Shown: one piece after another, positions 55,770-63,366 of the stretch
Numbering within the stretch: the stretch's first letter is position 1
Layout of the letters: every line of letters begins with the position of its first letter
DNA from: a virus
Length of the DNA stretch: 64,000 nt
Strand: one strand, 5' to 3'
IMG/VR virus record: IMGVR_UViG_3300036859_000864
Coordinates: 1 to 64,000 of that record
Notes under the pieces: generated by a model
Told to the model about the DNA's origin: nothing
Databases searched by the model: none
Seen by the model: the letters and a program-made list of their open reading frames with translations, nothing else
Position numbers and translations under genes: made by a program

Positions 55770-56381
55770 TCAATGTTCCTGTCGTCGTTTTGCGATTCTG
55801 GTTCGAGCCTCGGCCTCTTCGTCCTTGGCCATGTCGGAGGCCATCTTCGAGAGTTCGTGTAGGAGCGTAGCCGGTGACTGGTGCGGCTCGTAGGTCTTCT
55901 TGAGGCGAACGGTCACATCGACGAGCGCGATCTCGAGCACGTCTTTCCCGAAACCCTCGCGTCTGAGAGCCTCGATGACGAAGCTGAGGCGATCGGATGC
56001 TTCCATCACCTGCGCTACCTGATCCGGCGTGTGCGCGGCGCGCTTGGCGGAAGGTTTCGATCGCATGGGCCTTTGAGGTACCTCGATGCGATCTACGGCC
56101 TTCTTGCTGTCCCTGCGCCATTTCGCGCACTGAGCCGCGTGCTCGTAGATGCGCGCTTGCCTTTCGTCTCCGTTGCTTCGAGCGATTTCGGCTTTTGTCT
56201 CATCGATCGCGATGTCGATGTCGGCCTCGTTCGTTTTCATGCCGGATGTTGTCAGGATCGCCGGTACTCGACCCCCGGGGAGCTTCGACTCGCACGAACG
56301 GCAAAAGAAGATCGCCGCGGACGGTACTGGGTTCGAGCAGAACCGGCACGCAGGTTTGGGCGCGACGCTGGGGAGGCTCAC
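55770..56381 (-). CDS. zinc-finger and helical domain protein
   Basis: The GTG at 56381 overlaps the upstream stop (GTGA). The 203 residues begin with a zinc finger (ACRFCSNPVPSAAIFFCRSC), then two helical regions (ETKAEIARSNGDERQARIYE, DVLEIALVDVTVRLKKTYEP). An internal Met at 56240 would drop the zinc finger and is less likely. Confidence 0.6.
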   Translation of the reverse strand: MSLPSVAPKPACRFCSNPVPSAAIFFCRSCESKLPGGRVPAILTTSGMKTNEADIDIAIDETKAEIARSNGDERQARIYEHAAQCAKWRRDSKKAVDRIEVPQRPMRSKPSAKRAAHTPDQVAQVMEASDRLSFVIEALRREGFGKDVLEIALVDVTVRLKKTYEPHQSPATLLHELSKMASDMAKDEEAEARTRIAKRRQEH

Positions 56382-56851
56382 GGCGAGTCCTTGCTGGCTT
56401 GAATGGTGGTTGAGGCTTGCCCGTAGGCGTCTTGGATGTCGCCTCCGAAGAACAACTGCGTGGCGTTCAGCCCCGTGGCTGCGTCTGGGGTCCTCACGAC
56501 TACCTGGAATTTGCCGGTAGGGCTCATTCGAGTGTCGTACGAGCACCTCGGGTTCGCGCGCATCCACTCCGTGAAGATCTTGAGCGTTCGCGCGGCAGCA
56601 TGCGCCATCACGATGTCGAGTTGCTCTTCGCGCGTAGGCATCGCGACAACCGTGAGCCCTCGCTTGTGGAGTTCTCGAACGAGCCTGGACGCGAGATCGA
56701 TGAAAGTCTCCTCGGGATCCTCCGCGAGGGCCTTTTGATCCGTCGCGGTGATTGAATCACGGAGGCTTGCTGCGAGATCACGTGCCGTACTGTTAGGGCG
56801 GCGCGCACTCCCTCCTGTTTTTGAGGCTTGATCGGACTTCTTGACGTTCAT
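56378..56851 (-). CDS. hypothetical protein
   Basis: The ATG at 56851 overlaps the upstream stop. The 157 residues have a basic start, a long helical region (ETFIDLASRLVRELHKRGLT) and a beta-rich end (GKFQVVVRTPDAATGLNATQ). No family was recognised. Confidence 0.55.
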   Translation of the reverse strand: MNVKKSDQASKTGGSARRPNSTARDLAASLRDSITATDQKALAEDPEETFIDLASRLVRELHKRGLTVVAMPTREEQLDIVMAHAAARTLKIFTEWMRANPRCSYDTRMSPTGKFQVVVRTPDAATGLNATQLFFGGDIQDAYGQASTTIQASKDSP

Positions 56852-57099
56852 GATGCTGTGCTTTCGTTGTTTGGGAGTTTTCGGGCGACCCTGCGGCAGG
56901 CGGCACGGGCCCCCTTCTGGCTTTTGCTCGTGCCCCCTCGAATGAAACCCGTTTTTGAGTGCCCGACGCGCCAGTTCCAGACGCCAACGGGATCTTCGGT
57001 AATCACGGCGACGGTGCTGGTGCGCGCGTCGCGGGCCCACTCTTGGCGCGTCCACCAGTAGGTGAAGGCTTTTTCGAGCTTGGGGGCCCCACGGCTCAT
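56848..57099 (-). CDS. small basic protein
   Basis: The ATG at 57099 overlaps the rhomboid gene stop (ATGA). The 83 residues include KLEKAFTYWWTRQEWARDAR and a basic C-terminus. No family was recognised. Confidence 0.55.
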   Translation of the reverse strand: MSRGAPKLEKAFTYWWTRQEWARDARTSTVAVITEDPVGVWNWRVGHSKTGFIRGGTSKSQKGARAACRRVARKLPNNESTAS

Positions 57100-57665
57100 G
57101 CGGCCTCCAAGGCTTCGCTGTCGGTCGCCCGTAGAAGAACGACGGCGAGGAAGCCGATGACGAACCCGCCGATGTGGCAGCCGAAAGAGACGTTCCCGGA
57201 ACCCCCCGTGAAGGCGTTCCAGATGTTGAGGCCGGCGAACGCGGCCACGAACCCGAGGAGGCGGGGGTAGAGCGCCCCGGCCACGGCGAGGACCCCAAAG
57301 ATGGCCCCCGAGGCGCCCACGAGGGGGTCGGTTGAACCGGGGGCCACGAGGACGTGCGCGAGGCCCCCAAAGACGCCGGCAGCCAGGTAGAGGGCCAAGA
57401 AGCGGAGGTGTCCGAGGCGGCCTTCCACGAGGGTCCCGAAAATGGCCAAAAAAGCCATGTTTCCAACGATGTGGGTGAGGGCCCCCGGGTCGTGGAGAAA
57501 GAGGCTCGAGATGAGGGGGCTGAGGGCGCCCGTCGACATAAAAGACCTGGGGACCAGGCCGTACACCTCGCAGGCCGGCAGGCCGCCGGCACCGAGCTCG
57601 AGGGAGTAGGCCGCGACGTTGGCGAGGATGAGGGCGACAGTGAAGAGGGGCATCCGGGGGCGCAT
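57096..57665 (-). CDS. rhomboid-family intramembrane serine protease
   Basis: The 189-residue protein has the rhomboid core: FLHDPGALTHIVGNMAFLAI (conserved His65 and Asn69), VEGRLGHLRFLALYLAAG, VGASGAIFGVLA (catalytic Ser119) and FGCHIGGFVIGF (catalytic His164), within about six membrane helices. It would cleave transmembrane proteins in the host inner membrane. It heads an operon that also carries a SprT-like peptidase and a lipoprotein. Rhomboids are rare in phages. Confidence 0.85.
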   Translation of the reverse strand: MRPRMPLFTVALILANVAAYSLELGAGGLPACEVYGLVPRSFMSTGALSPLISSLFLHDPGALTHIVGNMAFLAIFGTLVEGRLGHLRFLALYLAAGVFGGLAHVLVAPGSTDPLVGASGAIFGVLAVAGALYPRLLGFVAAFAGLNIWNAFTGGSGNVSFGCHIGGFVIGFLAVVLLRATDSEALEAA

Positions 57666-57669
57666 GCGA

Positions 57670-57708
57670 GGTCTTACGCAGAATACCCCCTCCGCATCCC
57701 CCGGTCAA
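57670..57708 (-). promoter_or_regulatory. divergent promoter, minus copy
   Basis: Read on the minus strand: TTGACC, 17-nt G-rich spacer, TATTCT, GCGTAAGACC, 4 nt before the rhomboid ATG. It matches the plus copy at 57767-57805 at 29 of 39 positions. A sigma-70-type promoter with an added conserved downstream block, possibly read by the phage sigma factor encoded at 62.3 kb. Confidence 0.65.
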
Positions 57709-57766
57709 ACAACAGAAACCGACGTCAACCAATCTTCCAGTTTGGGCGTAATTCGTATTTCGGTGG

Positions 57767-57805
57767 TTGACGAGGGGATACGAGGAGGGCATCTTGCGTA
57801 GGACC
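57767..57805 (+). promoter_or_regulatory. divergent promoter, plus copy
   Basis: TTGACG, 17-nt G-rich spacer, CATCTT, GCGTAGGACC, 4 nt before the ATG at 57810. Nine of the ten differences from the minus copy are transitions. The 58 bp between the two copies contains an AT-richer patch (GGGCGTAATTCGTATT). The two promoters probably fire the two right-hand operons together. Confidence 0.65.
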
Positions 57806-57809
57806 CGAT

Positions 57810-58058
57810 ATGGCAACGCACTCGATGAACGAATACCGCCGGGCGGCCTTTCAGTTGATGGCTCGGCAGAATCGCCGTTTCGGCGGTGCGGGGCGCCCTA
57901 CGATGAAGACCTACTTCGAGGGCGACGTGATGGGTCGGGAGATGGCTATCACGCTGGCCCGTCTGGGCTGGCTGACGCGGCTGGCCGGGCGAAACGGTAG
58001 GCCGTCTCAGGTGACTCTAACCGATGCGGGGCTGTGGGTTCTTGGGGGCGCGTCGTGA
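57810..58058 (+). CDS. winged-helix-like protein
   Basis: The 82 residues begin MATHSMNEYRRAAFQLMARQ and include LARLGWLTRLAGRNGRPSQV and LTDAGLWVL, a helix-turn-helix with wing. It is the first gene of the plus operon, directly behind the conserved promoter, and may be an early regulator. Confidence 0.6.
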   Translation: MATHSMNEYRRAAFQLMARQNRRFGGAGRPTMKTYFEGDVMGREMAITLARLGWLTRLAGRNGRPSQVTLTDAGLWVLGGAS

Positions 58059-58243
58059 GCACCGTCGAAGACAAGCAGGCCGAGATTCCGGACCTCTTGG
58101 CGCAAGCCAAGGCGCTCGTCGCGGCCCTGGAATGCGCCGAATCGTGCGAATCCGAATCGGACTTTCAGGACAACGTCAGCGAGGCGCTCTCGCTCGCTCG
58201 CAGCATGAGCGTGGATTTGATTCTGCTCGCAAAAGACGCTTGA
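58055..58243 (+). CDS. small acidic protein
   Basis: The GTG at 58055 overlaps the upstream stop (GTGA). The 62 residues (VEDKQAEIPDLLAQAKALVA) are acidic and helical. No family was recognised. Confidence 0.55.
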   Translation: MSTVEDKQAEIPDLLAQAKALVAALECAESCESESDFQDNVSEALSLARSMSVDLILLAKDA

Positions 58244-58244
58244 A

Positions 58245-58511
58245 ATGATCGAATTGGAGCTTCGGCGGCAAATCGAAAAAGTGGCAGTCGCCTACGAACG
58301 CTCGATCGAGACGGTCGAGGTGGCGTACTCGGGCGGACCGACTCAGGACGGCGGTTGGGGTTGGTCCGTTCGAGTCGCGGCTGTAACGAAGAAGCACGGG
58401 GCCGGTAGAAGGGTGCTGGCCTCGGCTAGTTTTGCTTGGCACGAGACGCTGGTGGGCGCCGTCGAAGAATCGATCCGCAAGGCCCCATTCTACAAGCAGG
58501 AGAAACCGTGA
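58245..58511 (+). CDS. small hypothetical protein
   Basis: The ATG is 1 nt after the upstream stop. The 88 residues begin MIELELRRQIEKVAVAYERS and include GPTQDGGWGWSVRVAAVTKK. No family was recognised. Confidence 0.55.
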   Translation: MIELELRRQIEKVAVAYERSIETVEVAYSGGPTQDGGWGWSVRVAAVTKKHGAGRRVLASASFAWHETLVGAVEESIRKAPFYKQEKP

Positions 58512-58714
58512 ATCGCGTTCGGATCATCGTTCGTGCGTGCCTGTGCGGCCGAAAGGCGGCCGGGATAGACGAGTGCTACGGCAGCACCCGGGCGCGCGAT
58601 AGCGGCTTAGGGTGCCCATGGAGGGCATCGTTGATGCACCCGCTCGACGAGCCCGATGGGCTCCAAAAGCTCGCCCAGTCAGATCTTCCGGTTCGCGATT
58701 TCGCCGATCAGTAG
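58508..58714 (+). CDS. small hypothetical protein
   Basis: The GTG at 58508 overlaps the upstream stop (GTGA). The 68 residues include CLCGRKAAGIDEC early on. No family was recognised. Confidence 0.5.
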   Translation: MNRVRIIVRACLCGRKAAGIDECYGSTRARDSGLGCPWRASLMHPLDEPDGLQKLAQSDLPVRDFADQ

Positions 58715-58749
58715 GGGATGTTGTTGAGGCGCTTCGCGTAGGACAAGAC

Positions 58750-59034
58750 ATGGCCCAAACTGAACTCGAAGACCTGTCGCCTTCCCAGAAAGAGTACCTG
58801 CACCTCGCCTACGTGCTCCAGAAGGCGAATGGGTGCGTAGACGCTCGCGGACGCGAGAGCTCTTCCTTCAAGTCCGGGATGAGACGCCTTGTCAAATTCG
58901 CGCTCGCTACCGAGCGATTCTCAGGCGTGTTCGATTTGACGGTGCTCGGGTCTAGGATCGGAGCCGACATCGAGGCCCAACGCGCCGAAGCCAAACGTAA
59001 GCGCATCGAAGCACGTGCGAAAGAATCGATTTGA
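58750..59034 (+). CDS. hypothetical protein
   Basis: The 94 residues begin MAQTELEDLSPSQKEYLHLA and are helical with a charged tail. The start lies 35 nt after the previous stop. No family was recognised. Confidence 0.55.
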   Translation: MAQTELEDLSPSQKEYLHLAYVLQKANGCVDARGRESSSFKSGMRRLVKFALATERFSGVFDLTVLGSRIGADIEAQRAEAKRKRIEARAKESI

Positions 59035-59387
59035 TGGCGCATTTTCCCTCTCAGATCGACGTCGACTTCTACCTCTCAAAGCAGAAGTTGCCGGCATGGG
59101 CTCAGAAGGTTCAGGCGGCCCGAGAGGCCAAGTTGCAACGAGCCTCGTGGAGCGTCGATGCCGCAGAGGGGATCGAATTCATCGTGAATGCCCACGCGGG
59201 CGTTCGAGGCTCCGACGGCGAGCGCGCGGCGCACAACCTCTTGGCCATTGTTCGGGGCTACCGTCGAAGGAAGGTCGATCTGGGGGCCGAGTTGCGCCAG
59301 TTGTCGACCAACCCCGGATGCGCCATCAACCCGGAAAAGCGGGCCGCGTTCGCGAGGAAGTGGGCCAGGCGACTCGGGGCGATCTGA
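59034..59387 (+). CDS. hypothetical protein
   Basis: The ATG at 59034 follows the TGATG junction. The 117 residues include DFYLSKQKLPAWAQKVQAAR and AAHNLLAIVRGYRRRKVDLG. No family was recognised. Confidence 0.55.
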   Translation: MAHFPSQIDVDFYLSKQKLPAWAQKVQAAREAKLQRASWSVDAAEGIEFIVNAHAGVRGSDGERAAHNLLAIVRGYRRRKVDLGAELRQLSTNPGCAINPEKRAAFARKWARRLGAI

Positions 59388-59423
59388 GGGAAGGTATTGA
59401 ATACCAGTGGGGTACAACTAGGC

Positions 59424-59621
59424 ATGGCTCACCAAATCATCGGAAACGCGACCTCCGAAACTGTCACCCGCAGCGATATCGTCGAGCTCCGAACCGTGGC
59501 CAGAATGGCCGACGATGATGATATGGATGACATCTGTGGGAGGGCGCTCGAGGGCGACGAGGACTCGATCCGTCACTGCGAGCGCGCTATCGCTCACCTC
59601 GTTGTAGTAGGTCTGCCGTGA
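59424..59621 (+). CDS. small acidic protein
   Basis: The 65 residues begin MAHQIIGNATSETVTRSDIV, with an acidic middle (ARMADDDDMDDICGRALEGD). The short gap before it (59388-59423) has no feature I can name. Confidence 0.5.
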   Translation: MAHQIIGNATSETVTRSDIVELRTVARMADDDDMDDICGRALEGDEDSIRHCERAIAHLVVVGLP

Positions 59622-59968
59622 TGGCATCCAAGGCCCCCGTCGTCTCTCGCCCGACTCTCATCGGGGTCGCCCCACCTCGAGCGGGTAGCGCCCCCGAGCC
59701 TACCCGGAGCCTGACCCCTACGGGGCGCTACCGGATGAAGCCGGCGACCGTCGAGACGACCAAGCCGTTGCCTCACCTGCACGGCTTTCGGTACTCGGAA
59801 CTCGAGTTCGAGCAGCAGGTGTTCCTTCGGAGATTAAAGTCGTGGGGTCTCGCCCGCGTGGTCGACAGGATCGTGCAGATCCGCAAGTCGGCCGACGTCG
59901 GCTACGAGATCCCGTACGCAGAGGCCGTAGCGACCGCGAAGATCTTCGGGTTCGAGGTGCGGTCGTGA
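59621..59968 (+). CDS. hypothetical protein
   Basis: The ATG at 59621 (GTG at 59618 possible) follows the upstream stop. The 115 residues have a Pro-rich N-terminus and a helical C-terminal half (ELEFEQQVFLRRLKSWGLAR). No family was recognised. Confidence 0.55.
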   Translation: MASKAPVVSRPTLIGVAPPRAGSAPEPTRSLTPTGRYRMKPATVETTKPLPHLHGFRYSELEFEQQVFLRRLKSWGLARVVDRIVQIRKSADVGYEIPYAEAVATAKIFGFEVRS

Positions 59969-60264
59969 GTATCGAGAAGACCTACCTCTCACGTAAAGGC
60001 CGTGAGCTTTTGCAGAATCGAAGGATTGTTGCGGGTCAGCGAATCTGGTCGGGCGACACCATCGACGGTTTCCTGGTCGTTTTCTGCGATCAAGTTGATG
60101 ACGGGTTCTACGCCACGCTCTTTGCCTCTCGCGAGAATGGTAGGATCGTTGCTCGTTCGCTTGGAGGCACGTGGCTCGGAGCGACTTACGACTTGGAGCC
60201 CTCGTTGATCGCGGTTTGGCTGGATGCGATAGCGAACACGGCCTTGGGGCAGGTGCGGGCGTGA
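59965..60264 (+). CDS. hypothetical protein
   Basis: The GTG at 59965 overlaps the upstream stop (GTGA). The 99 residues are beta-rich (SGDTIDGFLVVFCDQVDDGF, ARSLGGTWLGATYDL). No family was recognised. Confidence 0.55.
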   Translation: MSIEKTYLSRKGRELLQNRRIVAGQRIWSGDTIDGFLVVFCDQVDDGFYATLFASRENGRIVARSLGGTWLGATYDLEPSLIAVWLDAIANTALGQVRA

Positions 60265-60542
60265 GCCAGCTCGTCCCTGACTTCCAGTGGCGATCGATCG
60301 TCAAGGTGACCCTCCACGGTTACTCGGAGAGCTCTGGAATGAATGGGCGGCGCGCCGTGCGCTACATCGCTGTCATAGGTGACGACTCGGTCGATGCGGA
60401 AGTCCCGAAGCTCGGGCCTATTCTCCAAAGCGACGTCGGCGGATGCCTAGTGATCGATTTGCTCGAGGACGATCGTGTCGAAGTCTACATCGTCGGGACT
60501 CGAGGTTCGGATCGCTCATCGGCGCCGAAGGCGGCCGTATGA
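60261..60542 (+). CDS. hypothetical protein
   Basis: The GTG at 60261 overlaps the upstream stop. The 93 residues are beta-rich (WRSIVKVTLHGYSESSGMNG, CLVIDLLEDDRVEVYIVGTR). No family was recognised. Confidence 0.55.
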   Translation: MSQLVPDFQWRSIVKVTLHGYSESSGMNGRRAVRYIAVIGDDSVDAEVPKLGPILQSDVGGCLVIDLLEDDRVEVYIVGTRGSDRSSAPKAAV

Positions 60543-60721
60543 GAGCCGCAGCCAAGATCGATCGAAAGCTCCGCTCGACCGCCGACGAGGCCAGCAAGAG
60601 TTACGACCCCGACGCCCGCGCCATCGCGGCGGTGATGGTGAAGCACTACGGCGACGAATCGGAGGCTGTCCTCAAGCGCGCGGCGCTGTTCTTGGACGAC
60701 GCACGAAAGGCTAAGCGATGA
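60539..60721 (+). CDS. small helical protein
   Basis: The ATG at 60539 overlaps the upstream stop (ATGA). The 60 residues (DARAIAAVMVKHYGDESEAV) are helical. No family was recognised. Confidence 0.55.
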   Translation: MRAAAKIDRKLRSTADEASKSYDPDARAIAAVMVKHYGDESEAVLKRAALFLDDARKAKR

Positions 60722-61335
60722 AGAAACAGGAAGATGAGTTCTACGAGATGACCGAGCAGGACGTCGGCAAGGCCGTTTACCAAATGATCGCAAAGAAGTG
60801 GCCCGATTTTGGAAGGGGCCCGGGGCCTATCAAAGCGTTCCCACCCGGAACCGCTATGACTCGCGATATCGGAAGGCGGATCTATCTTCGCAACGGGGAG
60901 CTGGACGTCGAAACCAACGGGGAGCGCGCTGAACGGCTCGCTTCGAGAGGGGAAACGATGAAAGACGAATTTCGAGAGATCACGCAAGACGACGTCGGCC
61001 TGGCGCTCTTCAAAGCTTTCAAGAAACATTGGGTGGTCGCCGACTTCATCGGCCGCATCACGTCGTTGGACGTCGGAAAGCGCGTGTTCTTGCGCGAGGG
61101 GGTCTTGCGGGTCGAAAGCAACGCCCAGCGGGCAGCTCGACTCAAGGATCCCCAAGCGGCCGTCGAGATCACCAAACTCGAAGCTGTGGGCCTCGTTCTG
61201 ACTACACTCCGAAATCGTCTCTCGCTCGTCAGTCGACCTCAGCGTGAGGAGGCCCTCGAGCTCTCGAAGAAATACGAAATCACCGCGGCAGATCTTGTCG
61301 AGTACGCCGTAGAGCAGGTGAAGAGGAATTCCTGA
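60718..61335 (+). CDS. tandem-duplicated domain protein
   Basis: The 205 residues hold two copies of a module of about 70 residues. Copy 1 runs DEFYEMTEQDVGKAVYQMI to NGELDVETNGERAERL. Copy 2 runs DEFREITQDDVGLALFKAF to EGVLRVESNAQRAARL. A helical tail follows (SRPQREEALELSKKYEITAA). The duplication is seen directly; the function is unknown. Confidence 0.65.
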   Translation: MKKQEDEFYEMTEQDVGKAVYQMIAKKWPDFGRGPGPIKAFPPGTAMTRDIGRRIYLRNGELDVETNGERAERLASRGETMKDEFREITQDDVGLALFKAFKKHWVVADFIGRITSLDVGKRVFLREGVLRVESNAQRAARLKDPQAAVEITKLEAVGLVLTTLRNRLSLVSRPQREEALELSKKYEITAADLVEYAVEQVKRNS

Positions 61336-61613
61336 TGAACTGGCTCTACGCCCTCGTGGCTCCTATCTTGTTCGCGGCGATCGTCTACAGATTCGGTCGG
61401 AAGTCGCTCTGCGAACGTATCGAGGAGCACCTGGCTCAAATCCAATTCGAGCACGCGCGTTGGGTGGCCATCTGCCTCGAGTGGACTCGCGGCAGGTACG
61501 ACAGAGAGGCCAAGATTGCGGCCGATCAAGTTGCCGTACTTCGGGGAGAGATCGACTTCTACAGACGTATGCTCAAACGGATCCGAAGCACTAGCGCGAA
61601 GGCTCGAACGTGA
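61335..61613 (+). CDS. membrane-anchored coiled-coil protein
   Basis: The ATG overlaps the upstream stop (TGATG). The 92 residues have one hydrophobic helix (LYALVAPILFAAIVYRF) and a helical tail (AADQVAVLRGEIDFYRRMLK), a spanin-like i-type layout. No lysis neighbour is nearby, so this is only a resemblance. Confidence 0.5.
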   Translation: MNWLYALVAPILFAAIVYRFGRKSLCERIEEHLAQIQFEHARWVAICLEWTRGRYDREAKIAADQVAVLRGEIDFYRRMLKRIRSTSAKART

Positions 61614-61897
61614 AAACCGCGAAACTCAACCCCTCTCAGGCTTGGCATCTTCAATGGGTCGCCGCCGCGTACCCTGGGCCGTTTCGAGAGATCTCGCGCT
61701 CGGCTGCGATGAACTCGCTGGCGCGCAAGGGGCTTGCGACGAAACGCCCTGCCGACGGTGTTCGTCGTCATCGTGGTCGGACGGATCGTCTCGCGGACTT
61801 CAAGCTCACGAGCGAGGGCCTGAAGGCTCTCGAGACAATCGACTCCGATTTGTTCAAGCGCGTGAGCGCATTGGTCTGCACTTTGAGCGGGGTCTGA
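61610..61897 (+). CDS. winged-helix-like protein
   Basis: The GTG at 61610 overlaps the upstream stop (GTGA). The 95 residues (ISRSAAMNSLARKGLATKR, then FKLTSEGLKALE) fit a small winged helix. It may regulate early genes. Confidence 0.55.
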   Translation: MKTAKLNPSQAWHLQWVAAAYPGPFREISRSAAMNSLARKGLATKRPADGVRRHRGRTDRLADFKLTSEGLKALETIDSDLFKRVSALVCTLSGV

Positions 61898-61901
61898 AAA
61901 A

Positions 61902-62291
61902 ATGTGGAACATGCAAATGTTTGGGCTCGCCGATTTCGCCATGCTGCACCAGCTCATCATGAACGAGAGGGTCTCGTTCAACCGAGCGTCCTTGCGTCAC
62001 GCGCACGCGGATTTGATGCAGAAGGCCGGACTCGTTGAAATCGAGGCGTTGCCGCAGAACGAGTGTCGAGTTCAAATCACAAGTGCCGGTAGAGTTCTCG
62101 CGAGCAAGGCGCACAGGCTCCTTTCTATCTGGTCATCTCAGCTCGCGGGGCACGACGAGCAGAGCTCCGCTTCGTTGCGGAAGGCGATTTCCGATGCCAA
62201 GGGGGCGCTCTCGCGGGCCTCGGAAGAGGTCGATGAGTTGGAGGCGGCGATGGCCGTTGCTCTCTCAACGCCGGAGCCGGAAGCGCTCTAA
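61902..62291 (+). CDS. winged-helix plus coiled-coil protein
   Basis: The 129 residues have an HTH-like first half (FNRASLRHAHADLMQKAGLV, VQITSAGRVLASKA) and a helical second half (SDAKGALSRASEEVDELEAA). Its stop overlaps the sigma-factor start, so the two are co-translated. It could modulate the sigma factor, but that is inference. Confidence 0.55.
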   Translation: MWNMQMFGLADFAMLHQLIMNERVSFNRASLRHAHADLMQKAGLVEIEALPQNECRVQITSAGRVLASKAHRLLSIWSSQLAGHDEQSSASLRKAISDAKGALSRASEEVDELEAAMAVALSTPEPEAL

Positions 62292-63088
62292 TGCCCTCCC
62301 CTCTTCGACGTAGAGGTTCCACCGGCGAGGACCGACGCCGGCGTCGGTATCCCGACTATCAAGCCCCCGCACGCATGCCACGCCCACCGACAGCGAACTC
62401 GAACGAAGGTCCGTACATCGACCCTCGAGACACGACACCGCTCACGATTGAGGAATCGAAGGAATACGCGGCGCTAGCGATGGCCGGGAACGTATGCGCC
62501 AGGGACCGCATGGTTGCCTCGTGCGAGGGGATGTTGATCATTTGGGCCCGCAAGTACGCACGTAGAGTGCCTCATCTGTTCGACGATCTACTCTCGGAAT
62601 GCCGCCTAGCGGTCGCTCAGTCTGTACCTCTCTACAACGCGGAGCGCGGCATGAAGTTCTCGTCGTACGCGATGTTCCGCGTGAGGAACATGTGTTTCGA
62701 GCTGGTGCGGTCGCAGCGCTGGACGATAAATCTTCCGATCGTTCGGACCTACGAAAAAGCGAAACAGTACGGAGGGCGCCTTCGTACCAGATCGACGATT
62801 ATCGCCGGCGAGGACGGCGAGGAGTTCGAGATGACGATCCCGTCGTGGGACCCGTCCCCGGACTTCTTGGAGAACGAGTGTCTTCGAAATGCGTACTGGA
62901 CGGTGCTCACAGATCGGGAGAGAGACATCATTGAGTCTCGTATGCGACGCGAGGAAACGTTCGAATCGATTGGGGCTCGGTACAATTTGAGCCGAACCAG
63001 AATCCAGCAGTTCGAGGCTGATGCGTTCGAGAAGCTTCGCGTGCACCTCATACGGCTCCCGGAGTTCAAGAAAAGAGCGCACCGATGA
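62291..63088 (+). CDS. sigma-70-family RNA polymerase sigma factor
   Basis: The 265 residues contain region 2 (ARDRMVASCEGMLIIWARKY, FDDLLSECRLAVAQSVPLYN, GMKFSSYAMFRVRNMCFELV) and region 4 with a helix-turn-helix (VLTDRERDIIESRMRREETF, SIGARYNLSRTRIQQFEADA). It lacks the large primary-sigma N-terminal region, so it is an alternative sigma factor that would redirect host RNA polymerase. The paired 57.7-kb promoters are candidate targets. Confidence 0.8.
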   Translation: MPSPLRRRGSTGEDRRRRRYPDYQAPARMPRPPTANSNEGPYIDPRDTTPLTIEESKEYAALAMAGNVCARDRMVASCEGMLIIWARKYARRVPHLFDDLLSECRLAVAQSVPLYNAERGMKFSSYAMFRVRNMCFELVRSQRWTINLPIVRTYEKAKQYGGRLRTRSTIIAGEDGEEFEMTIPSWDPSPDFLENECLRNAYWTVLTDRERDIIESRMRREETFESIGARYNLSRTRIQQFEADAFEKLRVHLIRLPEFKKRAHR

Positions 63089-63366
63089 ACTCCGACGTGA
63101 AGCTGATCAAGCACACCGCCGAGTGCGATCATCCAGACGACCCTTCGTTCCCTTTCAAGCTCCACCTGGTGATGCGTCCGCCGGAGTTCATGATCGTGAC
63201 CTTCGTGATACTCTACGGCGGTACCGAAGAGGTGATCGCCCGCGGACGCTCGCTCGAGGCGCTTTCCGAATGGGCGGACGAGAACGGCCTCAAGGAGCAC
63301 TCTCGCTTTTTACGATACACCATCACAAATGAGAACGACGCCGTCGTCGAGGAGAAGAAGAGATGA
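63085..63366 (+). CDS. hypothetical protein
   Basis: The start overlaps the sigma stop (ATGA). The 93 residues are beta-rich (HLVMRPPEFMIVTFVILYGG), ending in a charged helix. No family was recognised. Confidence 0.55.
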   Translation: MNSDVKLIKHTAECDHPDDPSFPFKLHLVMRPPEFMIVTFVILYGGTEEVIARGRSLEALSEWADENGLKEHSRFLRYTITNENDAVVEEKKR

